From Palsa-504 sp963806335 (GTDB lineage Bacteria; Actinomycetota; Actinomycetes; Streptosporangiales; Streptosporangiaceae): a DNA stretch of 64,000 nt. The position numbers were made by a program, and so were the translations under genes. This document shows, one piece after another, positions 19,123 to 29,594 of this stretch. The notes under the pieces were generated by a model. The model was not told the DNA's origin, did not search any database, and worked only from the letters and a program-made list of their open reading frames with translations. Position 1 is the stretch's first letter. Every line of letters begins with the position of its first letter. Where the stretch lies: assembly GCA_963806335.1 (NCBI GenBank), contig CAWDXO010000014.1, positions 62,001-126,000 of the forward strand. Reading direction: 5' to 3'.

Positions 19123-19144
19123 TACAGCAGCGAAATACAGCAAC
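19123..19144 (+). repeat. Putative integrase arm site, right copy
   Basis: This matches 14218–14239 at 21 of 22 bases, in the same orientation, about 80 bases inside the right attachment repeat. Confidence 0.6.
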
Positions 19145-19225
19145 CCATGCGCGCTACGGCTGTCCCGGGCTGCCATCCACGCACGCACTAGGCTGCACCG
19201 TTCGACCCCGAGCAGGGCCGTGTCG

Positions 19226-19272
19226 CTGGTTTGCATCCAGAAGGCCAGGGGTTCGAATCCCCTTAGCTCCAC
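19226..19272 (+). repeat. Right attachment site (tRNA-Ala 3' fragment)
   Basis: This 47-base copy of the tRNA-Ala 3' end has one change (G to A in the T-loop region). No 5' half precedes it, so it is not a functional tRNA. It marks the right end of the element. Confidence 0.85.
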
Positions 19273-19350
19273 AGGTCGGAGGCCGGTTGCGATCTTGAAG
19301 GTCTCGGGGGGTGCCAAACCAAGAGCCAAAGTCGGCGTGCTATCCGGGAT

Positions 19351-19520
19351 ATGACGGCTACTGCGCGCCGTGGGCACGGCGAAGGGTTCGGTTTACCGGG
19401 ATGCGGCGAACGGGCCCTGGGTGGGGCGCGATCTCGCTTGGCTGGCGGCCGGACGGTTCGCGGATCCGGCGGAAGGTCACCGGGCGCACCAAGACCGAGG
19501 TCCGGGAGAAGCTGTGACAC
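19351..19520 (+). pseudogene. Integrase N-terminal remnant
   Basis: Two overlapping frames together give the start of an actinophage-type integrase: GEGFGLPG or GTAKGSVYRDAANGPWVG in one frame, then ISLGWRPDGSRIRRKVTGRTKTEVREKL in the next. This is the arm-binding N-terminal domain. A frameshift lies near 19430 and the rest of the gene is missing. It lies just outside the right attachment repeat on the opposite strand to the other integrase, so it probably belonged to a second element in the same tRNA. Confidence 0.6.
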
Positions 19521-19796
19521 CCCGGTCGCATCAAATGATCATGAACCGCCAATCGCTAACCATGGTTCTATCGCCGCAGACCGATCAGACAGATGCCGTG
19601 CGGCGGAACCGCCAAGGCACAACGAGGAAGACGGCGAAGCCGTCACAGCGACGGAAATTACCGAACCCCACCCGCGGAGCTGACCATAGTCATCGCGTTC
19701 CGGGGGACCTCTGCGCCGGCAAAGGCCCTGGCCAGGTACACCGGGAAGGCTGACCCCGCCCTGGGCCCGGTGACGTCAGCCTGATTCGTGAGCAGT
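19521..19796. other. Region without a supported gene
   Basis: After the integrase remnant no further coding signal can be supported up to the end of the leftward SpoIIE-type gene. Confidence 0.4.
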
Positions 19797-21038
19797 TCAC
19801 GCTGACTGGGTCAGGACGGCGGGTTCGCGCTGCCAGCGCAGGGCGAGAAGGGCGATGTCGTCTCCGGGGTGCTCCTTTCCCACCAGGGCGCTCATCACCG
19901 AGATGCAAACGTTCTCCGGCAGCCCGGGCAACACGGTCGCGCACAGCCGGGCGATGCCGTCATCGAGCGGCTCGTCCCGGCGTTCCACCAGCCCGTCGGT
20001 GAAGAAGCACAGCACTGCGCCGGACGCAAGAGTCAACGTGGTGACTTGCCGGCGGGGGGCATCGGCGACGCCGATCGGCGCGTCGACGGCGATCTCGGCC
20101 AGGGCACCGCGCCGGCCAGGGGCCGCGATCACCGGCGGGAAATGACCTGCCGATGAGATGCGCAGTTGCCCGGAGGCCGGGTCGAGTACGGCGTAGGACA
20201 TGGTAGCCATGACCTCGCCCTCGAAATACTGCATCTTCTGATCGAGCTTGCGCAGCACGTCTGCTGGATCGGGGTACTCCAGCGCGTATGCGCGCAGGGC
20301 GCTGCGCATCCGGCCCATGACGACCGCGCCCGCGAGCCCGGATCCGGCCACGTCACCGACTACCAGGCCCAGTTCCCCCCCGGGCAGCGGGAACACGTCA
20401 TACCAGTCACCGCCGACCTGGCCCTCCCCGGGCACGTACCGGGCGGCAGCCTCCACCCCGGTGACCACCGGCAGGGCCGAGGGCAGCAGGCTGCGCTGCA
20501 GGGCGGCCGCGGCGGCACGGTCCTCGCGAGACCTCAGCGACTGCACGGCCAGCGCCGCCCGGTCGGCGGCGAGCTGAAGCAGCGCAGCATCGTCGGCCGT
20601 GAAGACCCGATCGTGGACCGTGCCGACGTGCAGCACCCCGATCACCGCGCCATGGACCAGCAGCGGCACGCCTACCAGGGACCGGATTCCCTTGTCCAGC
20701 AGAATCGGGTTCAGCACATTGCCGTGATCGACGTGGTCCAGGATGACCGGCCGCCGCCCGGCGGCGATACGGCCGGCGAAACCCTGGCCGACCGGGATCC
20801 GCACGCCCTGCCTGACCTCCTCCTCCAGGCCGCTGGCCGCAGTGGCGATAAGCTGACGCCCCGAGCTGTCCAGCAGCAGCACCGCCACAGTGTCAGCATC
20901 CAGGATCTCCTTCACCCGCGCCAGCAGCTCGGTGAGAAGGTCATCAGCGCCGAGATAGGACAGCGCCGCATCGGCAACCGACCGGATATCCCGGAGCTTG
21001 TCCTCCGCGCCTGCTAGCGGGCCCAGTGGCGATACCAC
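19797..21038 (-). CDS. GAF domain–SpoIIE (PP2C-type) serine phosphatase
   Basis: The 413-residue protein has a GAF sensor domain (about residues 25–165) followed by a SpoIIE/RsbU-type phosphatase domain (about 190–400). The phosphatase motifs are seen in VGGDWYDVFPL, VGDVAGSGLAGA, SSAGHFPPVI, FFTDGLVERR and HPGDDIALLALR, so the metal-binding Asp residues are present. Such proteins usually dephosphorylate anti-sigma-factor antagonists. No partner kinase or antagonist gene is adjacent. The start used is the GTG at 21038. Confidence 0.9.
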   Translation of the reverse strand: MVSPLGPLAGAEDKLRDIRSVADAALSYLGADDLLTELLARVKEILDADTVAVLLLDSSGRQLIATAASGLEEEVRQGVRIPVGQGFAGRIAAGRRPVILDHVDHGNVLNPILLDKGIRSLVGVPLLVHGAVIGVLHVGTVHDRVFTADDAALLQLAADRAALAVQSLRSREDRAAAAALQRSLLPSALPVVTGVEAAARYVPGEGQVGGDWYDVFPLPGGELGLVVGDVAGSGLAGAVVMGRMRSALRAYALEYPDPADVLRKLDQKMQYFEGEVMATMSYAVLDPASGQLRISSAGHFPPVIAAPGRRGALAEIAVDAPIGVADAPRRQVTTLTLASGAVLCFFTDGLVERRDEPLDDGIARLCATVLPGLPENVCISVMSALVGKEHPGDDIALLALRWQREPAVLTQSA

Positions 21039-21378
21039 CAGGAAAGACTACGCCACCATGATCGTGCGGCCTTCCGGCAAGAACCGGTCCTTCGCCAAAC
21101 CCGCCAGGCAGTGCGGTCCGGCGCCCGGCGCCGTGATCTTGTCCGCGGCGCTGGTCGCCGTCCACGGCACGACCGGTCACCGGACCGAGGTGGCGAGTCG
21201 TCAGACACAGGTAATGGCGCGAGGCGATGCAGGGACGGCAGAATGGACGGGTGTATTTCGCCGACTTCTTTGAGGATCGGTAGCGCCGCTACCTGCACCC
21301 GTCGCTCAGCAGGGGCTGCTGGCCGGCGGCGGGGGTTCGGGTCGTCTCGGTCGTAGCTCGCCGGGAAGGGGGTATCCC
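21039..21378. other. Intergenic region between divergent genes
   Basis: This 340-base spacer separates the leftward phosphatase and the rightward P-type ATPase. It contains the ATPase Shine-Dalgarno sequence (AAGGGGG, 7 bases before the GTG). I can support no gene and no clear operator. Confidence 0.4.
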
Positions 21379-24402
<3,024 letters not shown>

Positions 24403-24468
24403 AGCCGGCCTGCATGAGCGAGCATCGCTCTGCGACCCACATACCGCGGCTACGGGCTGGTCTGCGAG

Positions 24469-25110
24469 TTAGCCACGATGCCGGGTGGAGTACCTCCTGA
24501 CCGCGGTGCCTGCCGCGGCGTTAACGGCGAGGCCCAGTGCCGCCCCGCCTGCGATGTCGAGCGGAAAATGGGCGCCGACGTAGACACGGCTCAGTCCCAC
24601 CACGGGGATGGCGGTCAGGGTGAGGGCGCGGCCGCCCGGGCCGAGACGGGGCAGGGCAGCCACGCCAAGAACGACGGCCACGCCCGCGTGCCCGGACAGG
24701 TATCCGAGGCCGCTGGCGTCGCGGCCGCGACGGCGGATGCCCGGAAGCAGGGTCACCGGCCGGGGGCGCCGCACTATCCGCTTGACCGCTTTGGCCAGCG
24801 CCCAGGTGCCAGTGCCGCCGATCAGGAGGCGGGCTGCCAGCTCCCCCTCTCCGGCCAGCCAGGCCGCCGCGGCCGACGCCGGGATGGCACCGAACGCGCC
24901 CAGCTGCATGACGGCCGAGGCGGGCAGGTAGACCGAATCGGGCAGGCCGTTGACTGCGCGGAATGCCCTGACTTCCCGTGGGCCCACACGGTCGTGGCGC
25001 ACGGCACCGGCGGTGGCCAGCAGGGCAGCCAGGCCGAAGCCAAGCTGGACGCCGGGAGCGGCCAGCATGGCGGGAAGGGCACGTTCATGCTTGCTCGCGG
25101 GCCGCATCAT
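24469..25110 (-). CDS. PAP2 family phosphatase
   Basis: PAP2 membrane phosphatases act on lipid phosphates or pyrophosphates. The three motifs are present: KRIVRRPRP (C1), LSGHAG (C2, with the catalytic His) and SRVYVGAHFPLDIAGG (C3). Several hydrophobic segments surround them. The ATG at 25110 gives 213 residues; the frame stays open to a GTG at 25257, but the extra 49 residues (Cys/His/Arg-rich) look unrelated. No Shine-Dalgarno sequence decides the start. Confidence 0.88.
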   Translation of the reverse strand: MMRPASKHERALPAMLAAPGVQLGFGLAALLATAGAVRHDRVGPREVRAFRAVNGLPDSVYLPASAVMQLGAFGAIPASAAAAWLAGEGELAARLLIGGTGTWALAKAVKRIVRRPRPVTLLPGIRRRGRDASGLGYLSGHAGVAVVLGVAALPRLGPGGRALTLTAIPVVGLSRVYVGAHFPLDIAGGAALGLAVNAAAGTAVRRYSTRHRG

Positions 25111-25249
25111 GGGTTGAGCGTAGGCCACGCCGGGCAGCCAGACGGGCCGGCCGAGGCCGTTTCGGTACCGATTCCCCCTGTGCCCACAGCGAGGATGACA
25201 CATCGCGAGCCGGCTGGCGAGGGCGCGGGCGGCGATGTCTCCGGCGTAG

Positions 25250-25530
25250 ACGTGCACGGGACCATCTCACCGTTATCCGCTGGCGCCGGCGGTGCTGGCG
25301 CTGGGCACGCCGAAATACCAGCTCACCGCCGACGGCCTGTCCACGGCCCTGTTCTTCACCCTGCTGACCAGGCGCGTCATCATCCCCGCACTCGCCGAGA
25401 TCGCCGGTGCCGGCCCGCCGCCCGGCAGCGCGCTCCGCCCGGCCGACCGCGCCTATAACACAGCCATCGCCGACCTCGCCAGCCAGGCCTCACTCGGCAT
25501 CCAGCCACGACCCGTCACCAAGCACCGCTC
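25250..25530 (+). pseudogene. C-terminal fragment of an unrecognised protein
   Basis: An open frame without its own start reads PLAPAVLALGTPKYQLTADG followed by LSTALFFTLLTRRVIIPALA and RPADRAYNTAIADLASQASL. This looks like the winged-helix-like C-terminus (YxLTxxGxxxALFFT) of a family common in actinomycete mobile regions. The preceding stop is at 25247. I cannot name the family with certainty. Confidence 0.35.
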
Positions 25531-26698
25531 ACCTCATGCACCAGTCGTAACACGCAACCCAAGTCGACTCGACTGGCGAAATCCCTGCGGGGAAAGAAAC
25601 TTATGCGCCAACCTGTATGTCGCTAACGGTTGCGACGATCGTAAATTCAGCCTTGCCGTTCGTATCGGCAACGTGCCGAGCGATGCTCCTATGTCTTGTC
25701 CAGGGGATTCTTCTAACATTTTTGGTCTCATTTTGGGTCCTGGCCTGGAATGGTGATTGGGCCGAGGTGGGCCAGGCAGGGCGAGCCGCGAGGGTCTCGC
25801 ATTAATGCCGGGGAGCGGTACTGGTCTGTCAGGGTTGGCACCCGAATCATCACCACGGGCCGCGCTCTCACGTCAAGCACATCCGCACCACAGGACTCTG
25901 TGTCGCGCGCTGCCCTGCGAGCCGAGTGACTTTACCGCAAAGTAACCAAAGAAAAGCCCCCAGGCTCTCCGGGCTCCTGCGAGGCACCGACGCTTCTAGT
26001 CACACACCGCCCTGAGTGCTCATAGACACTTCGAAAATAAGTCGGCGTCTATTGAAGTGCGGTAGGGCCCGATGTAGCGTGAGTAGTGGCACGACCGATA
26101 TTCCCGTAGCCGTGTTGGTCTCTGCTTAAGGTAGTTTGAGCAGCGTCCGGGTGCGTTGCTCCGGACCCTGGTAGCGCCGATTTAGCAGATTGATCCACGA
26201 GACGCCTGGTTCGGGCGGGGCGGCCGCCCGCGGTCTGTCGGCCGGTGCGGGCTCGACGCCTCCTCAGCTAGCGGCGAAATGCCGTGACCATCGTATTCGA
26301 CGAGGTGCGGGCACCTGTTTTGGGGTGCTGGGGACCCACAGGTGGCGAGCCCCCGGCGGTTCAGTCTCGGATGCGGTAAACCGGGGAACATTCCGGTTCG
26401 GCATCGGGTGCTCGGGTTGTTACGTCCCTTCGCCGGGGCAGGCCGGGCGTTCGCGGGATACTCGGGGTAAGCAGTTGGACCCGGTGCGATTTCGAATCCT
26501 GATGATGGGGGCAAACCTGGGTTATATGGTCGTCAGCGGCCGTTCCGGCCGCTCTGAGGATCAGGAGGTGCACGTGCACGACGAGCAATTTCTTGCCCGC
26601 GCCACCACGAATAGCCTTGGCGCGAAATGCGCTCCCGGTTGAGCGTCCCTTGCGCAGCATCAACTCGCCGAGGTGATCGGCCACCTGGCTGACTGGAG
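25531..26698. other. Long region without a supported gene
   Basis: These 1.17 kb have lower and more variable GC than the surroundings, with AT-rich stretches near 25600–25750 and 25930–26060. Open frames are short and show no recognisable domain. A small hydrophobic frame at 25617–25805 lacks a ribosome-binding site. The composition suggests degraded foreign DNA. Confidence 0.5.
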
Positions 26699-26704
26699 AT
26701 GTCA

Positions 26705-26914
26705 ATGGATAACGCGGCACGGACACGTCAGCGGGTGCTAGCAATTTTCCTTCCTGTCACCGCCGTGCTCTCTATAGGTGGCGAGACGCTAAGCCCCAAG
26801 GGCACCGACCAGGTGATGTCGGCCACGGCCACCGCGCTGAAGGTGCTGCCCATCGCGGCCAGCTGGCTGCGCGCACATGGGCTGATCTCGGCGGGGGTGA
26901 CGCACGTTGGGTGA
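26705..26914 (+). CDS. Small membrane protein, coupled to the next gene
   Basis: The ATG at 26705 has GGAG 6 bases upstream and gives 69 residues: a basic N-terminus, one hydrophobic segment (about residues 10–25) and a conserved-looking SPKGTDQVMSATATALKVLP stretch. Its last 8 bases overlap the TTG start of the PAP2–kinase gene, suggesting translational coupling. I do not recognise the family. It might be the N-terminus of a truncated larger membrane protein. Confidence 0.45.
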   Translation: MDNAARTRQRVLAIFLPVTAVLSIGGETLSPKGTDQVMSATATALKVLPIAASWLRAHGLISAGVTHVG

Positions 26915-29096
26915 CGACATCAGGCCCGTGGCCGCCGGGAACGGCCCGGCCAGCTTGCCGCCGGGCCCGGCCGTCCGTAAGGACCGTCGTAAGCGCCGCC
27001 CGACCGGTGCGCCGCCGCCGCTGCCGCACCCTGTCACCATCAGCACAACAGCGTGGCTAATCCTTGGGGCCGTGGCGCTCGCCGGCGCGTTCCTGGCGTC
27101 CCAGCACACGCCGTGGCTCCGGATCGATGACCGGGCAAGCACGTGGGTGCTGCGTCTCCTGGCCGGAATACGGACGCCGTGGCTGACCGATGTGGCTAAC
27201 GGGATCAACGGGGCGGGCTCCGGCTGGGGGGCCACCGCGCTCGGCCTGTCGGTGGTCGCCCTGACGATGGCGTTCCGCCGCTGGCGGCACTTGCTGGTGT
27301 TCCTGGGAAGCGTGTTGTTCCTGGAGATTGTCGGGACATCGATCTACTTCGGGCTGTCCAGGCCACGCCCGTACGGCGTAACGATCATCGGCAGCTGGGG
27401 CGGGTACTCCGGGGTGTCCCCCCCGGCGGCGGTCCTGACGATCTTCTTGATGGGCGCCGTCTACTGCCTGGCCGTGCCGGGCCGCCCCCGCACCTACACT
27501 AAGGCTGCGGTGGTCGCGGTGGTCGCGGTGTTCTGTCTGGCTCGCCTGTACCTGGGTGTCGATCACCCCGATGATGCGCTGCTCGCCGTGGCGTTCGCCG
27601 TGGCGATCGCGGTCACCGCGTTCCGGTACTTCACCCCGAACGAGGCGTTCCCCGTCGCCTACCGGCGCGGCCGCACCGCGCACGTGGATGTGACCGGCCG
27701 GCGGGGGCAGGCGATCCGCCAGGCCGTGCGTGACCAGCTCGGGCTCACGGTGACCGAGATCAAGCCGGTCGGCCTGGAGTCCTCCGCCGGCTCCACGCCG
27801 TTGCGGCTGCGAGTCGAAGGCGGCCCGGAGGAGTTCGTGTTCGCCAAGCTCTACACCAAGGGCCACGTCCGCGCCGACCGCTGGTACAAGCTGTGGCGGA
27901 CCATCCTGTACGGCTCCCTGGAGGACGAGCACCCGTTCCAGAGCGTGCGGCGCCTGGTCGAGTACGAGGACTATGCCCTGCGCCTGCTGCAGGACATCGG
28001 GGTCCGCACGGCCCGGCCGTACGGCATCGTGGAGATCACGCCCGAGCGCGAGTACATGCTGGTCACCGAGTTCCATGCCGGCGCCGTCGAAATCGGCGAA
28101 GCCGACGTCGACGACACGGTGATCGACCAGGGACTGCAGCTGATCCGCACGCTGTGGGACGCCGGGATCGCCCACCGCGACATCAAACCAGGCAACCTGA
28201 TGGTCCGCTCCGGGGAGCTGCTGCTGATCGACGTGGCCTTCGTCCAGGTGCGCCCGTCACCATGGCGGCAGGCGGTCGACCTGGGCAACATGATGCTCGT
28301 CCTGGCCGTGCGCACCGACCCGCAGCGGGTCTACCGGCGGGCGCTGGCGTACTTCACCGAAGCCGAGCTCGCCGAAGCATTCGCCGCCACCCGCGGGGTC
28401 GCCAGCCCGACCCAGCTGCGCGCCTTCATGAAACGGCACCCGCGCGACCTGCTCGGCGAATTCCGCGCTCTCGCCCCGCAGCGGCCGCCGATCGCGCTGC
28501 AACGCTGGAACATCCGGCGGGTCGCTCTGGCGGCCGCGATGCTCGCCGTCATCACCGCCGCCGTGTGGGAAACGGGGAATGCCTTCTTGCCGGCGGCCGA
28601 AAATCTGGGCGCCTACGCCCCCAGCTGCGGCACCGGCCATTCGATGATCCTCAGCGCCCAGGCAGTCCCGTCCGCTGCCCTGCTGCCCTGCATCGCCGCG
28701 CTCCCGGCGGGCTGGAGCGTTGGCGGCACGGATATCGCCAGCGGGAGGGCCAGCTTCTGGCTGGACTCCGATCGCGCAGGGCCGCGAGCGGTCACCGTAA
28801 CCCTCACTGCGACCTGCGACACCTCGGGCGCCCAGCAGATCCCCTCCGACCAACCCGGCACGCGCCGGTTCGAGCATCCGCTGAGCCTGGCGCCGCAGTT
28901 CTCCGGCCTCCGCTTCTACACATTCCCCGGCGGCTGCGCCACCTACCGGTTCAGTTTCGCGCAAGGCACATCCCCCGCGCTGGCCGTCGCCGTCGATAAC
29001 GCGCTGGCGTTCCAGTCCCGGTCAACCCTCGTCAACTACGTTCGGCACACCGAAGGTCTCATGCTCTGCGGGCGAGATGCCGCATGCCCGCGATGA
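26907..29096 (+). CDS. PAP2-like membrane domain fused to a kinase-like domain
   Basis: This 729-residue protein starts with a PAP2-type membrane domain (about residues 45–245). C1 is SRPRPYG and C3 is ARLYLGVDHPDD, but the C2 SGH is replaced by YSGVSPP, so phosphatase activity is doubtful. A protein-kinase-like domain follows (about 275–545), with the catalytic loop HRDIKPGNLM near residue 423 and IDVAF where DFG is expected. A membrane segment (about 547–565) leads to a predicted extracellular C-terminus of 160 residues with four or more Cys. The start is the TTG overlapping the preceding small gene. Confidence 0.75.
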   Translation: MGDDIRPVAAGNGPASLPPGPAVRKDRRKRRPTGAPPPLPHPVTISTTAWLILGAVALAGAFLASQHTPWLRIDDRASTWVLRLLAGIRTPWLTDVANGINGAGSGWGATALGLSVVALTMAFRRWRHLLVFLGSVLFLEIVGTSIYFGLSRPRPYGVTIIGSWGGYSGVSPPAAVLTIFLMGAVYCLAVPGRPRTYTKAAVVAVVAVFCLARLYLGVDHPDDALLAVAFAVAIAVTAFRYFTPNEAFPVAYRRGRTAHVDVTGRRGQAIRQAVRDQLGLTVTEIKPVGLESSAGSTPLRLRVEGGPEEFVFAKLYTKGHVRADRWYKLWRTILYGSLEDEHPFQSVRRLVEYEDYALRLLQDIGVRTARPYGIVEITPEREYMLVTEFHAGAVEIGEADVDDTVIDQGLQLIRTLWDAGIAHRDIKPGNLMVRSGELLLIDVAFVQVRPSPWRQAVDLGNMMLVLAVRTDPQRVYRRALAYFTEAELAEAFAATRGVASPTQLRAFMKRHPRDLLGEFRALAPQRPPIALQRWNIRRVALAAAMLAVITAAVWETGNAFLPAAENLGAYAPSCGTGHSMILSAQAVPSAALLPCIAALPAGWSVGGTDIASGRASFWLDSDRAGPRAVTVTLTATCDTSGAQQIPSDQPGTRRFEHPLSLAPQFSGLRFYTFPGGCATYRFSFAQGTSPALAVAVDNALAFQSRSTLVNYVRHTEGLMLCGRDAACPR

Positions 29097-29546
29097 GCAA
29101 GTAGCCGGGCCGGCACTGCCCAGCTCGCCGCGCTCGGAGCCTCACCACCACAGCCACGCAGGCAGCCGGTGAGTTCATACCTGCGGCTAATGGCTAATTG
29201 CAGCATGATCAGATCATCGCCCCAGAACGCCCTGATATGTGCTCAACCACGCTGCCAAGAACAAGCAGACAAAGGAGCGAATAATCGCCCGATATGCGTG
29301 GTTTAATCCATCGACGCACGTTTCGTTCGTCACGGTGCGTCATTCCCGCCCTGGTCGCAGGATAGCTGGATGGGTGACTGACCAAGTGGGTGGCCGGCGG
29401 CGGCCGGCCTTGGGGCCGCGGGCAGGAACGCCGGGTCCGGGGCGCAGGCGTCCCAGTGAATTCTGGAGGCGCCAGCCAGAAAGCCTTGGTAACGAGCCAG
29501 TCAAGAGCCAAGGTGGGTAAATCGGTGCCCGCTGCGGCTCTTTTCT
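29097..29546. other. Intergenic region without a supported gene
   Basis: These 450 bases precede the class V aminotransferase promoter. No open frame shows homology or a ribosome-binding site. AT-richer sequence lies near 29200–29320. Confidence 0.4.
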
Positions 29547-29566
29547 ATACCCCCGACGGTATGATA
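29546..29566 (+). promoter_or_regulatory. CsoR-like operator over a -10 box
   Basis: ATACC (29547–29551) and GGTAT (29558–29562) form an inverted repeat around a C-rich centre (CCCGAC), the pattern bound by CsoR-family regulators (copper, nickel or persulfide sensors). TATGAT at 29560–29565 overlaps it and could be the -10 box of the aminotransferase gene, whose start is 30 bases downstream. No csoR gene is in the window. Confidence 0.5.
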
Positions 29567-29594
29567 GGACGCGAGACCGGAGAAGGAGGCGGCG

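Larger units (their letters stand above)
14144..19272. mobile_element. Decayed integrative element at tRNA-Ala with metal-transport cargo
   Basis: The element is bounded by a 47-base direct repeat of the tRNA-Ala 3' end. An inactive tyrosine integrase lies just inside the left end, as is usual for actinomycete integrative elements. Inside are a riboswitch-controlled GDT1-type exporter, two cation diffusion facilitators and a MarC protein. No replication, transfer or excision gene is visible. A 22-base repeat near each end (14218 and 19123) resembles integrase arm sites. It looks like an island whose mobility genes have decayed while the cargo was kept. Confidence 0.8.

Noticed and set aside
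19201..19272. Second tRNA-Ala gene
   Set aside because: Only the 3' two thirds are present; the 5' acceptor and D-arm are missing, so it is an attachment-site copy.
25617..25805. 62-codon hydrophobic frame
   Set aside because: It has a membrane-like stretch but no ribosome-binding site and no recognised relatives, and it lies in degraded DNA.
26361..26744. 127-codon minus-strand frame
   Set aside because: A short stretch looks protein-like, but the rest does not, no start signal is visible and I cannot tie it to any family.
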